From: Chloroflexota bacterium
GTDB taxonomy: Bacteria > Chloroflexota > Limnocylindria > Limnocylindrales > CSP1-4
Length of the DNA stretch: 35,299 bases
NCBI GenBank assembly: GCA_003141955.1
Contig: PLOC01000046.1
Span: forward strand, 1 to 35,299
Direction of reading: 5' to 3'
The translations under genes were made by a program, and so were the position numbers. The notes beneath the pieces are model-generated. The model did not search any database and had not been told where the DNA came from. It saw only the letters and a program-made list of their open reading frames with translations. Of the stretch, positions 9,084-17,046 are shown piece by piece (positions within the stretch are counted from its first letter, which is position 1; each line of letters opens with the position of its first letter).

Positions 9084-10249
9084 GCGGAGCCAGCAGGCCG
9101 GCCCGCGGCGGCCGGCCGGACGGTGGCGGCGCCGTCGTCGCGGCGGAGGCGATCCGAGTTCGCGTGCCATTCAGGCGCCCGATCGTCACGTCGGCCGGGC
9201 GCTGGAGCCACCGCGAGTCGTGGATCGTGCGGCTCTTCGACGTCGCGGACGAGGTCGGGGTCGGCGAGGCGGCGCTGGATTTCGACGCGGGCGAGGCCGT
9301 GGTGGCCGGCCTGGCCCGGCTGGTGCGCGAGGCGGTCGAGAGCGCGCGCGACGTCGGTCGACTCCCGTCCACTGCCGAGCTCGAGGCCGAGCTCCAGGCG
9401 GCCGGCGTGGCGCGCCGGGCGCTTCGGTGCGCTCTCGACTCGGCACTTCTGGACCTGCGGCTCCAGGGGTCCGCGGCTCCCCACGGCGCCCCTCGCTCCG
9501 TGGCGGTCAACGCCACGATCGGTTTCCTCGACGTGAGCGAAACCGAGGAGGCGGCGCGGGCCGCTGTCGCTGCCGGCTTCGGGACGCTCAAGCTCAAGGC
9601 GGGTCCGGAGCGCGACGCGGCCGCGCTCGTGCAGCGCGTGGCCGCCGTGAGGGGTGCGGTCGGGCCGGAGGTGCGCCTGCGACTGGATGTCAACGGGGCG
9701 TGGGACGTGGCCACTGCCCGGGAGCGCATCGCTGCCGTGGCGCCGTATCGGATCGAGTACGTGGAGCAGCCTGTGGCCGCGGGCCACCCGTCCGATCTGG
9801 CGGCGGTCCACGAGCGGTCGCCCGTGCCGATCGCCGCGGACGAGGCGGTGGGTTCGGTGGCGGCCGCCCGCGAGCTGCTCGCGGCTCGGGCCGCCGACGT
9901 ACTGGTCGTCAAGCCGGCACGGGTCGGCGGCCCGGCGGCGGCGTGGGAGATCGCGGATCTGGCCGCCACGGCGGGAGTGCCCGTGGTCATATCCACGCTC
10001 TTCGAGACGGGAGTCGGCCTCGCGGGGGCGCTCGCGGTCGCGGCTGGCCTGCCGGCGGTCGGCGGCGCCACGGCCGCCCTCACCCACGGCCTTGCGACCG
10101 CCGAGCTGCTCGAGTCCGATCTGCTGACCCGCGCCCCGCGGGTGGTGGACGGACGCATGATCGTGCCCGAAGGACTGGGGCTCGGGATCGCCCTGGACGA
10201 AGAGGCGCTTCGGCGGTACGCGGTCGAGTGGCAGGGGTGCCGGCCGTGA
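9080..10249 (+). CDS. menC: o-succinylbenzoate synthase MenC (enolase superfamily)
   Basis: The product is 389 residues from GTG 9080, overlapping the menA stop. MenC dehydrates SHCHC to o-succinylbenzoate. The complete enolase-superfamily active site is visible: KxK in LKLKAG (K171, K173), metal ligands D203 (LDVNGAW), E229 (VEQP) and D254 (ADEAV), and the second acid/base lysine K278 (VVKPARVGG). An N-terminal tail of about 20 Gly/Arg/Ala-rich residues precedes the first strand and may be unneeded. Muconate or dipeptide-epimerase relatives are alternatives by fold, but the position in the men operon settles it. The stop overlaps menE (GTGA, 10246-10249). Confidence 0.94.
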   Translation: MSGASRPARGGRPDGGGAVVAAEAIRVRVPFRRPIVTSAGRWSHRESWIVRLFDVADEVGVGEAALDFDAGEAVVAGLARLVREAVESARDVGRLPSTAELEAELQAAGVARRALRCALDSALLDLRLQGSAAPHGAPRSVAVNATIGFLDVSETEEAARAAVAAGFGTLKLKAGPERDAAALVQRVAAVRGAVGPEVRLRLDVNGAWDVATARERIAAVAPYRIEYVEQPVAAGHPSDLAAVHERSPVPIAADEAVGSVAAARELLAARAADVLVVKPARVGGPAAAWEIADLAATAGVPVVISTLFETGVGLAGALAVAAGLPAVGGATAALTHGLATAELLESDLLTRAPRVVDGRMIVPEGLGLGIALDEEALRRYAVEWQGCRP

Positions 10250-12561
10250 CCGCCGCGCCGCCGTTCGCCGCGGCCGCGCGAGCATACGCCCGCCTTCGAC
10301 CCGACGACCCCGCCATCCTCGACGGCGACCTGCGCTGGTCGTGGGCGGAGCTGGACAGCCGGGCGGACGCCGTCGCGGCCGGGCTGGCTGCGGCCGGAAT
10401 CGAGCCGGGCGATCGCGTCGGGCTGCTCGCCGTCTCCTCGGCCGGAACAGTCGCCGCGTTCCACGGCATGGTCCGGGCCGGCGTCGTCGCCGTCCCGCTC
10501 GGGCCGCGGCTGGCACGGCCGGAAGTGGCCGCGATCGCCGCCGGTGCGGGCCTGCGCGCGATGGTCGCGCCGCGGGCCACCCCGCTCGCGATCGAGGGCG
10601 TCGCGGCCCTGGCCCTCGAAGTCCTGCTCGAGGCCGGCGCCCCATTCCCCCCTCGTCGCACCGCGCCCCCTGGCACGCCTGCGGCCATCGTCCCCACGTC
10701 CGGAACCACAGGCCGGCCGAAGCTCGTCCGGCTGGGAGCGTCCCAGCTCGACGCCAGTGCCGAGGCATGGTCCGCGGCGCTGCCGCCCGCGACCGGCTGG
10801 CTGCTCTCGCTGAACCTCGCCCACGTCTCGGGCATCGGGATACTGGTGCGGGCGGCCCGGGCCGGCGTGCCGGTAGTCGCGCCCGCCTCTGAGGACGACG
10901 AGCCGATCGTTCCCGGCCTCCGGGCCGCGCGGTCGGCGGGCATGAGCGTCAGCCATGTTTCGCTCGTGACCCCGCAGCTCGTCCGCCTTCTCGACGCCTC
11001 AGAGGGCGCGGCGCCGCCTTCCGAACTCCGCGCAATTCTCCTGGGCGGCGGCCCGATCCCCGAGGCGCTGGTGTCCCGGGCGCTGGCGGTCGGCTGGCCG
11101 ATCGTCCCCAGCTACGGCATGACCGAGACGGCCTCGGGCGTGGTCGCCATGCCGCTCGGCGATGCCGGCCGGCGCCCCTGGTCGGCCGGCCGAGCGCTGC
11201 CCGGCGTCGAGCTTCTGATCGCGGCTACCGACGCTGCGACGGTCGCTCCCGTCGCACCATGCGCGGACGGCGAGATACTGGTCCGCGGCCCGATGGTCTT
11301 CGACGGCTACGAGAGCGACCCCGAAGCGTCCGCGGCCGCCCTCGACTCGGAAGGCTGGCTGCACACCGGCGATCTGGGCGGCCTGGACCGGGAAGGCTGG
11401 CTCCGCGTCGTGGCCCGCCGCGACGAGATCATCATCTCGGGCGGCGAGAACGTCGCTCCCGCCGAGATCGAAGCGGTGCTGGCGAGCCATCCGGCGGTGG
11501 CAGACGTTGGCGTCGTCGGTTTCCCGGACGAGAAGTGGGGCTCCGTCCCCGTCGCTGTCGTCGCGTTCCAGGCTGGTGCCCGCGAAGACCCGGAAACGCT
11601 TCGGGCGTTCGTCCGCGACCGTCTGGCCTCGTTCAAGGTGCCGGCCCGCATCGTCGAAGCCGCGGCCGTCCCCAGGTCGCCGTCCGGCAAGCTGCTCCGG
11701 CGCTCGCTGCTGACCCTGGCCGGCGCCGCCGGGCGCCGCCCATCGCTGGCCGGCACGACGAGAGTCGAAGCCGACGACGGCCAGCCGCTTGCGATGCGCG
11801 ACCTGCCCGGGCCGCCGGGCGCGCCCACCGTCGTCCTTCTACACGCGACCCTTTCGACCTCCCGCCAGCTGCTGCGACTCGCCGGTCAGTTGCGGCCCGA
11901 CGCCCGCGTCCTGCTGCCGGATCGGCGGGGGAGCGGCGCGAGCGAGATGGAGATCCCGGCGCCGGTTTCGATAGCTCGCCACGTCGCCGATCTTCTGGCC
12001 GTCCTCGACGCCGCCGCCGTAGCCCGCCCCGTCATCTTCGGCCACAGCTTCGGCGCGCTGCTGGCCCTCGAGTTCGCGGCTCGTCATCCCGAACGAGCGG
12101 CCGCCGTCGTGGCCTACGAGCCGCCCTATCTGGCGGTCGCCTCCGCGGCGCTGCTGGCGCGGTTCGGTCAGCTGGCCTATGCCGTCGCCGTCGCGCACGC
12201 CACCGGCGGCCCCGCCGCGGCGGCTCAGCTGTTCGTCCGCGCGGTCGCCGGCGACCAGGCCTGGGAGAGCCTCGCACCCGCCCAGCGCGCCTCGCTGGAG
12301 GCCGAGGGTTCGGGCGCCCTGGCCGACACTTCGATGAACGACCTCGACCTCGCCGGGCTGTCGCGCATCGCCTGCCCGGTCGTTCTCGCCACGGGCGGCG
12401 GCTCGGACGACTTCTACGCCCCGATCGCCGACGCGCTCGCAGCCGCCATCCCCAACTCGCTCCGGGTCGTCCTGCCGGGCCTGCGCCACGTCGCGCCGGT
12501 CACGGACCCGGAGCTGATTGCTACGCTGATCCGCGACGGCGGAGCGGCGGTCGACCGCTGA
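10246..12561 (+). CDS. menE: fusion: o-succinylbenzoyl-CoA ligase MenE plus alpha/beta hydrolase
   Basis: The product is 771 residues from GTG 10246, in the overlap with menC; AGGGG at 10233-10237 is eight bases upstream, and GTG 10237 is a weaker alternative. Residues 1-490 form an adenylating enzyme: PTSGTTGRPK (about 150-159), YGMTET (290-295), GWLHTGDLG, SGGENVAP, and the A10 lysine in SPSGKLLRR (K482). This is MenE, which makes o-succinylbenzoyl-CoA. After a linker, residues about 510-771 are a complete alpha/beta hydrolase: LLHATLSTS, PDRRGSG, GHSFGAL (S601), GGSDDFYAP (D721/D722), LRHVAP (H748). One uninterrupted frame covers both. MenE is normally about 450-500 residues, so the second domain is extra. 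It may hydrolyse DHNA-CoA or duplicate MenH; its role is unproven. Confidence 0.92.
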   Translation: MTAAPPFAAAARAYARLRPDDPAILDGDLRWSWAELDSRADAVAAGLAAAGIEPGDRVGLLAVSSAGTVAAFHGMVRAGVVAVPLGPRLARPEVAAIAAGAGLRAMVAPRATPLAIEGVAALALEVLLEAGAPFPPRRTAPPGTPAAIVPTSGTTGRPKLVRLGASQLDASAEAWSAALPPATGWLLSLNLAHVSGIGILVRAARAGVPVVAPASEDDEPIVPGLRAARSAGMSVSHVSLVTPQLVRLLDASEGAAPPSELRAILLGGGPIPEALVSRALAVGWPIVPSYGMTETASGVVAMPLGDAGRRPWSAGRALPGVELLIAATDAATVAPVAPCADGEILVRGPMVFDGYESDPEASAAALDSEGWLHTGDLGGLDREGWLRVVARRDEIIISGGENVAPAEIEAVLASHPAVADVGVVGFPDEKWGSVPVAVVAFQAGAREDPETLRAFVRDRLASFKVPARIVEAAAVPRSPSGKLLRRSLLTLAGAAGRRPSLAGTTRVEADDGQPLAMRDLPGPPGAPTVVLLHATLSTSRQLLRLAGQLRPDARVLLPDRRGSGASEMEIPAPVSIARHVADLLAVLDAAAVARPVIFGHSFGALLALEFAARHPERAAAVVAYEPPYLAVASAALLARFGQLAYAVAVAHATGGPAAAAQLFVRAVAGDQAWESLAPAQRASLEAEGSGALADTSMNDLDLAGLSRIACPVVLATGGGSDDFYAPIADALAAAIPNSLRVVLPGLRHVAPVTDPELIATLIRDGGAAVDR

Positions 12562-12578
12562 CGGCGATCCGACCGCGC

Positions 12579-12596
12579 CCTGCCGGGCCCGGCAGG
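12579..12596. terminator. GC-rich perfect hairpin after the men operon
   Basis: CCTGCCGGGCCCGGCAGG is an 18-bp perfect palindrome 17 bp after the menE stop. There is no T-run after it, so it would be a hairpin-only terminator or an mRNA 3' stabiliser. The spacer to the next gene (12562-12728) otherwise holds a -10-like CATACT at 12618-12623 and no ORF of note. Confidence 0.4.
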
Positions 12597-12728
12597 CGTC
12601 GAGCCCGGAAGCCTCCCATACTTGAGCCTCATGGGACGACCATTCTGAACGGCAACCGAGAGCGACCTCGGGCGGAGGACGCGGGCCGCGATGCGAGGGA
12701 CGTCCCCGCCGCAACCCTCGATCGGGCG

Positions 12729-13973
12729 ATGGCGCCCACGCCCTGGACCCTGCGCGCCATCTACACCGCGATCGGCCTTTCGACGGCCTCGATCGCCCCG
12801 TTCGTCCCCGTCATCCTCCAGGCGCGGGGCCTGGACCCGGCCGCGATCGGGCTCGCGGCGGCCCTCGGCGCCCTCGCGTCGACGGTGGTCGTGCCCGCCT
12901 GGGGCCACCTCGCGGATTCGCTCGTGGGTCGGGCGCGGGCATTTCGGATCGGGCTGCTCATCGCCGCCTGCATGGCAGCCGGCCTCCTGCTCGACATTCC
13001 GCTTGTCGCGGTCGTCGCGATGTTCGCCAGCTTCACCGTGTTCGCGAGCCTGTTCATCGGGCTCGCCGATGCCCTGGCGGTCGTCGACCTGCCTGCGCCG
13101 GAACGGCAATACGGCGCCCTCCGCGCCCACGCGAGCCTGTCGTTCACCGTCGGCGTCGTCGCGGTCGGCTTTCTCTACAGCTGGGCCGGGTACGGGGCGG
13201 CCCCTGCGGTCTTCCTGATCTGGGCGGGCGCGCTGCTGCTGCTCGTGCGCCGGATCCCCGATCGCCGGACGGATTCGCAGGTCCGGCCGCACGCGGACGG
13301 GTCGGCAGGCGAACGAGGGCGTCGCTTTGGATCACTGGGTCGGGCGTTCGCCGTCCAGCCTCGGCTGTGGGTCCTGCTGGCCGTCTTCGCGTTCGCGTTT
13401 GCCGGGCTGCAGGGAGCGCTGACCTTCATCGGCATCCGCATCGTCGATCTCGGCGGTCGGCCGTCGGACGTGGCGCTCTCCTTCGGGCTGGCCTCGGTGG
13501 CCGAGATACCGGGGCTCGTAGCCGCCGGCTGGCTGGGTCGCCGGGTAGGGCTCCGCCGGCTCTTCGTCGGCTCGCTCGTCCTGTACGGCCTGTGCATCAC
13601 GTCGTGGGGCATCCTGCCGTACGTGGTGGCGATCAACGCGACCCGCCTCGTCACCGGCCTGTGCAACGGCTCGCTGATGGCGGCCCGGGTGCTGATGGTG
13701 CCGCGGCTGCTGCCGCAGTCGTTACAGGCGACGGGGCAGGTCCTGTTCCAGTCCGCGACACTGGGCTTCGGAACCGTGATCGGCAGCGTGATCGGCGGCG
13801 TGGTCTACGGCTGGTTCGGACCGACCATCTTCTTCGCGGCCGCGGGTGGCGTGGCGATCGCCGGCGGGGTCGGGGCATGGTTCGTCCTTGCGGGTCCGGT
13901 CGGCGCGCGATTGACGGGCCGGGCAGTCGATCCGTTCGAGCCGGCAGAGGCGGCCGAGACGGCGCGGACGTAG
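12729..13973 (+). CDS. MFS transporter
   Basis: The product is 414 residues from ATG 12729, with no clear Shine-Dalgarno. Open frame extends upstream without an ATG or GTG between the menE stop and this site. About twelve membrane segments are predicted by eye, in two halves separated by a charged loop near residues 175-205. The loop after span 2 has GHLADSLVGRARAFR, and after span 8 WLGRRVGLRR, the repeated MFS 'G.laD..GRR' type signals. It resembles the LacY/nucleoside-permease-like MFS_1-like group. The substrate is unknown. It is separated from menE by a hairpin and 167 nt, so it is probably not part of the men operon. The oxidoreductase gene follows after 12 nt. Confidence 0.85.
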   Translation: MAPTPWTLRAIYTAIGLSTASIAPFVPVILQARGLDPAAIGLAAALGALASTVVVPAWGHLADSLVGRARAFRIGLLIAACMAAGLLLDIPLVAVVAMFASFTVFASLFIGLADALAVVDLPAPERQYGALRAHASLSFTVGVVAVGFLYSWAGYGAAPAVFLIWAGALLLLVRRIPDRRTDSQVRPHADGSAGERGRRFGSLGRAFAVQPRLWVLLAVFAFAFAGLQGALTFIGIRIVDLGGRPSDVALSFGLASVAEIPGLVAAGWLGRRVGLRRLFVGSLVLYGLCITSWGILPYVVAINATRLVTGLCNGSLMAARVLMVPRLLPQSLQATGQVLFQSATLGFGTVIGSVIGGVVYGWFGPTIFFAAAGGVAIAGGVGAWFVLAGPVGARLTGRAVDPFEPAEAAETART

Positions 13974-13985
13974 ACTCTATCGATC

Positions 13986-14888
13986 ATGAGCCTGACGCGA
14001 CTTCACGGCATCGATCCCGGCCGCATCGGCGTGTTCGCCGGTCCGCTCAACGGCCAGCCCGCGGTAGTCCAGCGGGAATTCGCGCGCGAGATGGAGCGGC
14101 TCGGCTATGGAACGCTCTGGTACGGCGAGGCGCTCGCGAGAGAGGCGTTCGCCCAGGGCGCGATCTACCTTGCCGCGACCGAGCGGCTGGTCGTCGCCAG
14201 CGGCATTGCCAACATCTGGGCGCGCGACGCGGCAGCCATGGCGAATGGCGGCCGGACCCTCGCCGAAGCGTGGCCCGGGCGATTCATCCTGGGCATCGGG
14301 GTCAGCCATGCTCCGCTGGTGGAGCTTCGCGGCCACGATTACGAGCGGCCGTACACGGCGATGGGCGAGTACCTCGATGCGATGGCGGCGGCGCCCTGGC
14401 GCGGGCCGGAGGCCCCGCTGCCGCCGATCGTGCTGGCTGCGCTGGGGCCGAAGATGGTCGGCCTCGCCGACGAGCGTGCGGCCGGCGCATACCCGTACTT
14501 CACAACGACGAAGCACGTCCGCGAGGTCAGGCGCATCCTCGGACCGGAGCCGTTCCTGGCCGTGGATCTGCCCGTCGTCCTGGCCGGAGATCTGACCGCG
14601 GCGCGCGCCATCGGCGATCGCCACCTCGCCTACTACCTAGGGTCCGACAACTACCGCAACAACCTGCTGCGGATCGGATGGTCGGAGGCCGATCTCGAGA
14701 AGCCGGGTTCGGACGCGCTCTTCGAGGCCATCGTCGCCTGGGGCGACCTCGATCGAATCGGCGAGGCGATGCGCGAGCGTTTCGAGGCTGGCGCCGACCA
14801 GGTCGCCCTCAATCTCGTGGCCGCCGATCCTTCCGTTCCGCCCCTCACCGAGCTGCGGACGTTGGCCCCGCTCACGCACGGGACCTAG
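13986..14888 (+). CDS. LLM-class (F420 or FMN) oxidoreductase
   Basis: The product is 300 residues from ATG 13986. The TIM-barrel luciferase-like family is indicated by EFAREMERLGYGTLWYGEA at the N-terminus, LVVASGIANIWARDAAAMA, the RFILGIGVSHAP segment (about residues 98-110), and a C-terminal GADQVALNLV. In high-GC phyla many such enzymes use coenzyme F420; FMN is the alternative. The substrate is unknown. There is no Shine-Dalgarno before the ATG, and TAGACT at 13971-13976 overlaps the MFS stop. The gene may be leaderless or simply coupled to the MFS gene 12 nt upstream. Confidence 0.85.
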   Translation: MSLTRLHGIDPGRIGVFAGPLNGQPAVVQREFAREMERLGYGTLWYGEALAREAFAQGAIYLAATERLVVASGIANIWARDAAAMANGGRTLAEAWPGRFILGIGVSHAPLVELRGHDYERPYTAMGEYLDAMAAAPWRGPEAPLPPIVLAALGPKMVGLADERAAGAYPYFTTTKHVREVRRILGPEPFLAVDLPVVLAGDLTAARAIGDRHLAYYLGSDNYRNNLLRIGWSEADLEKPGSDALFEAIVAWGDLDRIGEAMRERFEAGADQVALNLVAADPSVPPLTELRTLAPLTHGT

Positions 14889-14914
14889 CCCGAGGGTTCG
14901 GAACCGGAGTCGGG
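14889..14914. terminator. candidate bidirectional hairpin between convergent genes
   Basis: CCCGA (14889-14893) can pair with TCGGG (14910-14914), enclosing a second inverted repeat GGTTC/GAACC (14895-14905). It lies directly between the stops of the plus-strand oxidoreductase and the minus-strand esterase. No T-run is present, so terminator function is a guess. Confidence 0.35.
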
Positions 14915-14922
14915 GACTGGCG

Positions 14923-15825
14923 CTACCGGGAGTGGCGCGCCAGGAAGTCCCAGCTCACCCTCGTCGCGTCGAACGTTCGGCTCGTCCGTCCGAAGAGTAG
15001 GGCGGGCAGCGAGAAGCGGCTGCTGGGCCAGGTGTGGCCGCCCCCTTCGATCCGATAGAAAGTGACGTCGGCGGACGGCGTTGGGCCGTGCCAGGTCCGG
15101 ATCGTGATGTCGGGTGGGAGCGCGCTGAGAACCGGACCCTCGAGCGCGCCGTTGGCGGCGGTCCAGAACCGGGCCCAGTCGTCTATGCCGACGCTGGGTC
15201 CGGCGGCGTGCCTGAGCACCACCCGCCCGCGCAGACTGTGGCGGACTCCGCCTTCGTACGGGGCGTAGTCGTCGGCGCTGCCGTGGATGTTCAGGATCGG
15301 CACGGGGCACCCGGGACGGCAGGTCGCTGCGACGCCGGCCCCGGCCGTGCCGGCCACCTGTGCGACGGCGGCGATTCGGTCGGTCAGTTGGCAGGCGAGC
15401 CGGCCCGCCATAGTGGCGCCGTTGGACATCCCGACTACGTAGATCCGCCCCGGATCGATGGGCAGTCGGGCGGTCGCGTCATCGATCACGGCCGTCAGAT
15501 AGCCGACGTCGTCCGGCCTTCGTCCTTCGGATGCGATGTCGCGGCCGTCGTTCCAGATCTCACCGACCGCGCTCGGCATCGCCAGCGCGAAGCCCTCCTC
15601 GCCGGCAAGGGCGCCGAAGCCGGTCATCCGATCGAACGTCTCCGCGTCGATGCCGCGACCGTGAAGCTCCAGTACCAGCGGCAGGCGGTCCCCGGCCGTG
15701 CCTGCTGCCGGCGGTGCCTGGAGCAGGTAGGGGCGGTCGATCCCGTCGTGGGTCAGCGGAACGGCGTGGCGGCCGGCAGGTGCTGTTGCTTGCATCGGGC
15801 CTCGGTGGCCGGGCGACGCTGCCAT
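14923..15825 (-). CDS. PHB-depolymerase-like (LpqC-type) esterase
   Basis: The product is 300 residues from ATG 15825; ATG 15795 (residue 11) with GAGG four bases ahead is an alternative start. The fold is the poly(3-hydroxybutyrate) depolymerase / feruloyl-esterase-like alpha/beta hydrolase: LVLELHGRGIDAE (oxyanion), nucleophile GMSNG (S134), acid in HGSADDY (D185/D186), and base in GGGHTWP (H264). Members cleave polyester or aryl esters and are often secreted. Here no convincing signal peptide is seen, so it may act in the cytoplasm or use an unrecognised export signal. It is a single gene, convergent with the oxidoreductase and divergent from the ABC importer. Confidence 0.82.
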   Translation of the reverse strand: MAASPGHRGPMQATAPAGRHAVPLTHDGIDRPYLLQAPPAAGTAGDRLPLVLELHGRGIDAETFDRMTGFGALAGEEGFALAMPSAVGEIWNDGRDIASEGRRPDDVGYLTAVIDDATARLPIDPGRIYVVGMSNGATMAGRLACQLTDRIAAVAQVAGTAGAGVAATCRPGCPVPILNIHGSADDYAPYEGGVRHSLRGRVVLRHAAGPSVGIDDWARFWTAANGALEGPVLSALPPDITIRTWHGPTPSADVTFYRIEGGGHTWPSSRFSLPALLFGRTSRTFDATRVSWDFLARHSR

Positions 15826-16015
15826 TCGGCGGGCCGCCCTTCGGCGTGAATCTGCGGCTGTGACATTGTCGCGCGATAGCCGAGCACGGGCTGCCTTCGA
15901 TGGGCAGGCGATTGCAGCCCGTGCTGCCGGGGTTCGCCTGCGGCCCTCGGCGTTGTGGCAGCGGCGCCGCGGCCGCGAACACGCCGCCGGGCGAGTTTGG
16001 GGGCGCGGTCTCGAT

Positions 16016-16021
16016 TAGACT
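16016..16021 (+). promoter_or_regulatory. -10-like TAGACT before the ABC importer
   Basis: TAGACT lies 37 bases before the lipoprotein ATG, with no good -35 at normal spacing. The same hexamer precedes two other plus-strand genes (13971 and 32993). It sits in the 233-bp divergent gap 15826-16058, which otherwise shows no ORF that I believe. Confidence 0.3.
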
Positions 16022-16058
16022 CTTGTCTTCGAATCCGCCACACTTTCGAGGATGCCCG

Positions 16059-17024
16059 ATGACTCGTCGATCTCTCAGGATTCTGTCACTGCCCTTGCTC
16101 GCGGCCTTGATCGCCGCGTGCTCCGCATCCGCCTCGCCGACCCCGGTACCGACGCCGCCGCCGACGCCGGCCCCGACTCAGGCCGCGGCCACGCCCGTCG
16201 TCACGGTTGCCCCGACGCCCACGGCGAACCCCTGCAACAAGTCGCTGCTGACGACGCTGACCGCCGGCAAGCTCACCATCGGCACCGACAACCCGGCCTA
16301 CCCGCCCTACTTCGAGCCGCCCGCCAGCGGCAACGCCCCCGCTCCGTGGGAGCTCGGCGACCCGACCAACGGCCAGGGCTTCGAGAGCGCCGTCGCGTAC
16401 GCCGTCGCCGGCAAGCTCGGCTATGCGAACGCCGACGTCGTCTGGACGGTGGTCCCGTTCGACGACTCGTACAAGCCCGGCACCAAGCCCTTCGACTTCT
16501 ACCTGGCCCAGGTTTCGTACACGCCTGACCGCGCCCAGCAGGTCGACATGTCCGACGGCTACTACTACGTCGCCCAGGCGGTCGTCTCGCTCAAGGCCAA
16601 CCCGATCGCCGGCGCCACGTCGATCGCCGATCTGAAGAACTACAAGTTCGGTGCTCAGCAGGGCACGACGGCGTACGACACGATCCAGAACGTCATCGCG
16701 CCGTCGACCACGACCTCCGTCTACGACAGCAACGACGCGGCCATCCAGGCCCTCAAGGCCAAGCAGATCGACGGCCTGGTGGTCGACCTGCCGACCGCCT
16801 TCTACATCACCTCGGCCCAGCTGGACAACAGCGTCATCGTCGGCCAGTTCCCGGTCGCGCAGGGCGCCAGCGCCGAGCATTTCAGCCTGGTTCTGGCCAA
16901 GGGCAGCCCGCTGACGACGTGCGTCAACAGCGCCATCACCTCGCTCAAGGCCGACGGCACGCTCGCCCAGATCACCACCGAGTGGCTCTCCGAGAAGGCC
17001 AGCGCGCCGGTCTTCGCCCAGTAG
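16059..17024 (+). CDS. amino-acid-type ABC transporter substrate-binding lipoprotein
   Basis: The product is 321 residues from ATG 16059, with GAGGA at 16048-16052 six bases upstream. A lipoprotein signal ends in LAALIAAC (lipid-modified C21). A Pro/Thr-rich tether (about residues 25-57) leads to a periplasmic-binding-protein type 3 domain: LTIGTDNPAYPPYFE, GFESAVAYAVAGKLGY, DFYLAQVSYTPDRAQ, FGAQQGTTAYDTIQ, DGLVVDLPTAFY. This cluster II fold typically binds polar amino acids, cystine or opines. The ligand is not predictable here. It is first of a three-gene importer, 22 nt before the permease. Confidence 0.92.
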   Translation: MTRRSLRILSLPLLAALIAACSASASPTPVPTPPPTPAPTQAAATPVVTVAPTPTANPCNKSLLTTLTAGKLTIGTDNPAYPPYFEPPASGNAPAPWELGDPTNGQGFESAVAYAVAGKLGYANADVVWTVVPFDDSYKPGTKPFDFYLAQVSYTPDRAQQVDMSDGYYYVAQAVVSLKANPIAGATSIADLKNYKFGAQQGTTAYDTIQNVIAPSTTTSVYDSNDAAIQALKAKQIDGLVVDLPTAFYITSAQLDNSVIVGQFPVAQGASAEHFSLVLAKGSPLTTCVNSAITSLKADGTLAQITTEWLSEKASAPVFAQ

Positions 17025-17046
17025 CCGCCATTCGCGGCCAGCCCGC

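Noticed and set aside
9049-10245. Upstream extension of the menE frame by about 400 codons
   Set aside because: This stretch is the out-of-frame shadow of menC; Gly/Arg-rich with no domain. The GTG in the menC overlap is the better start.
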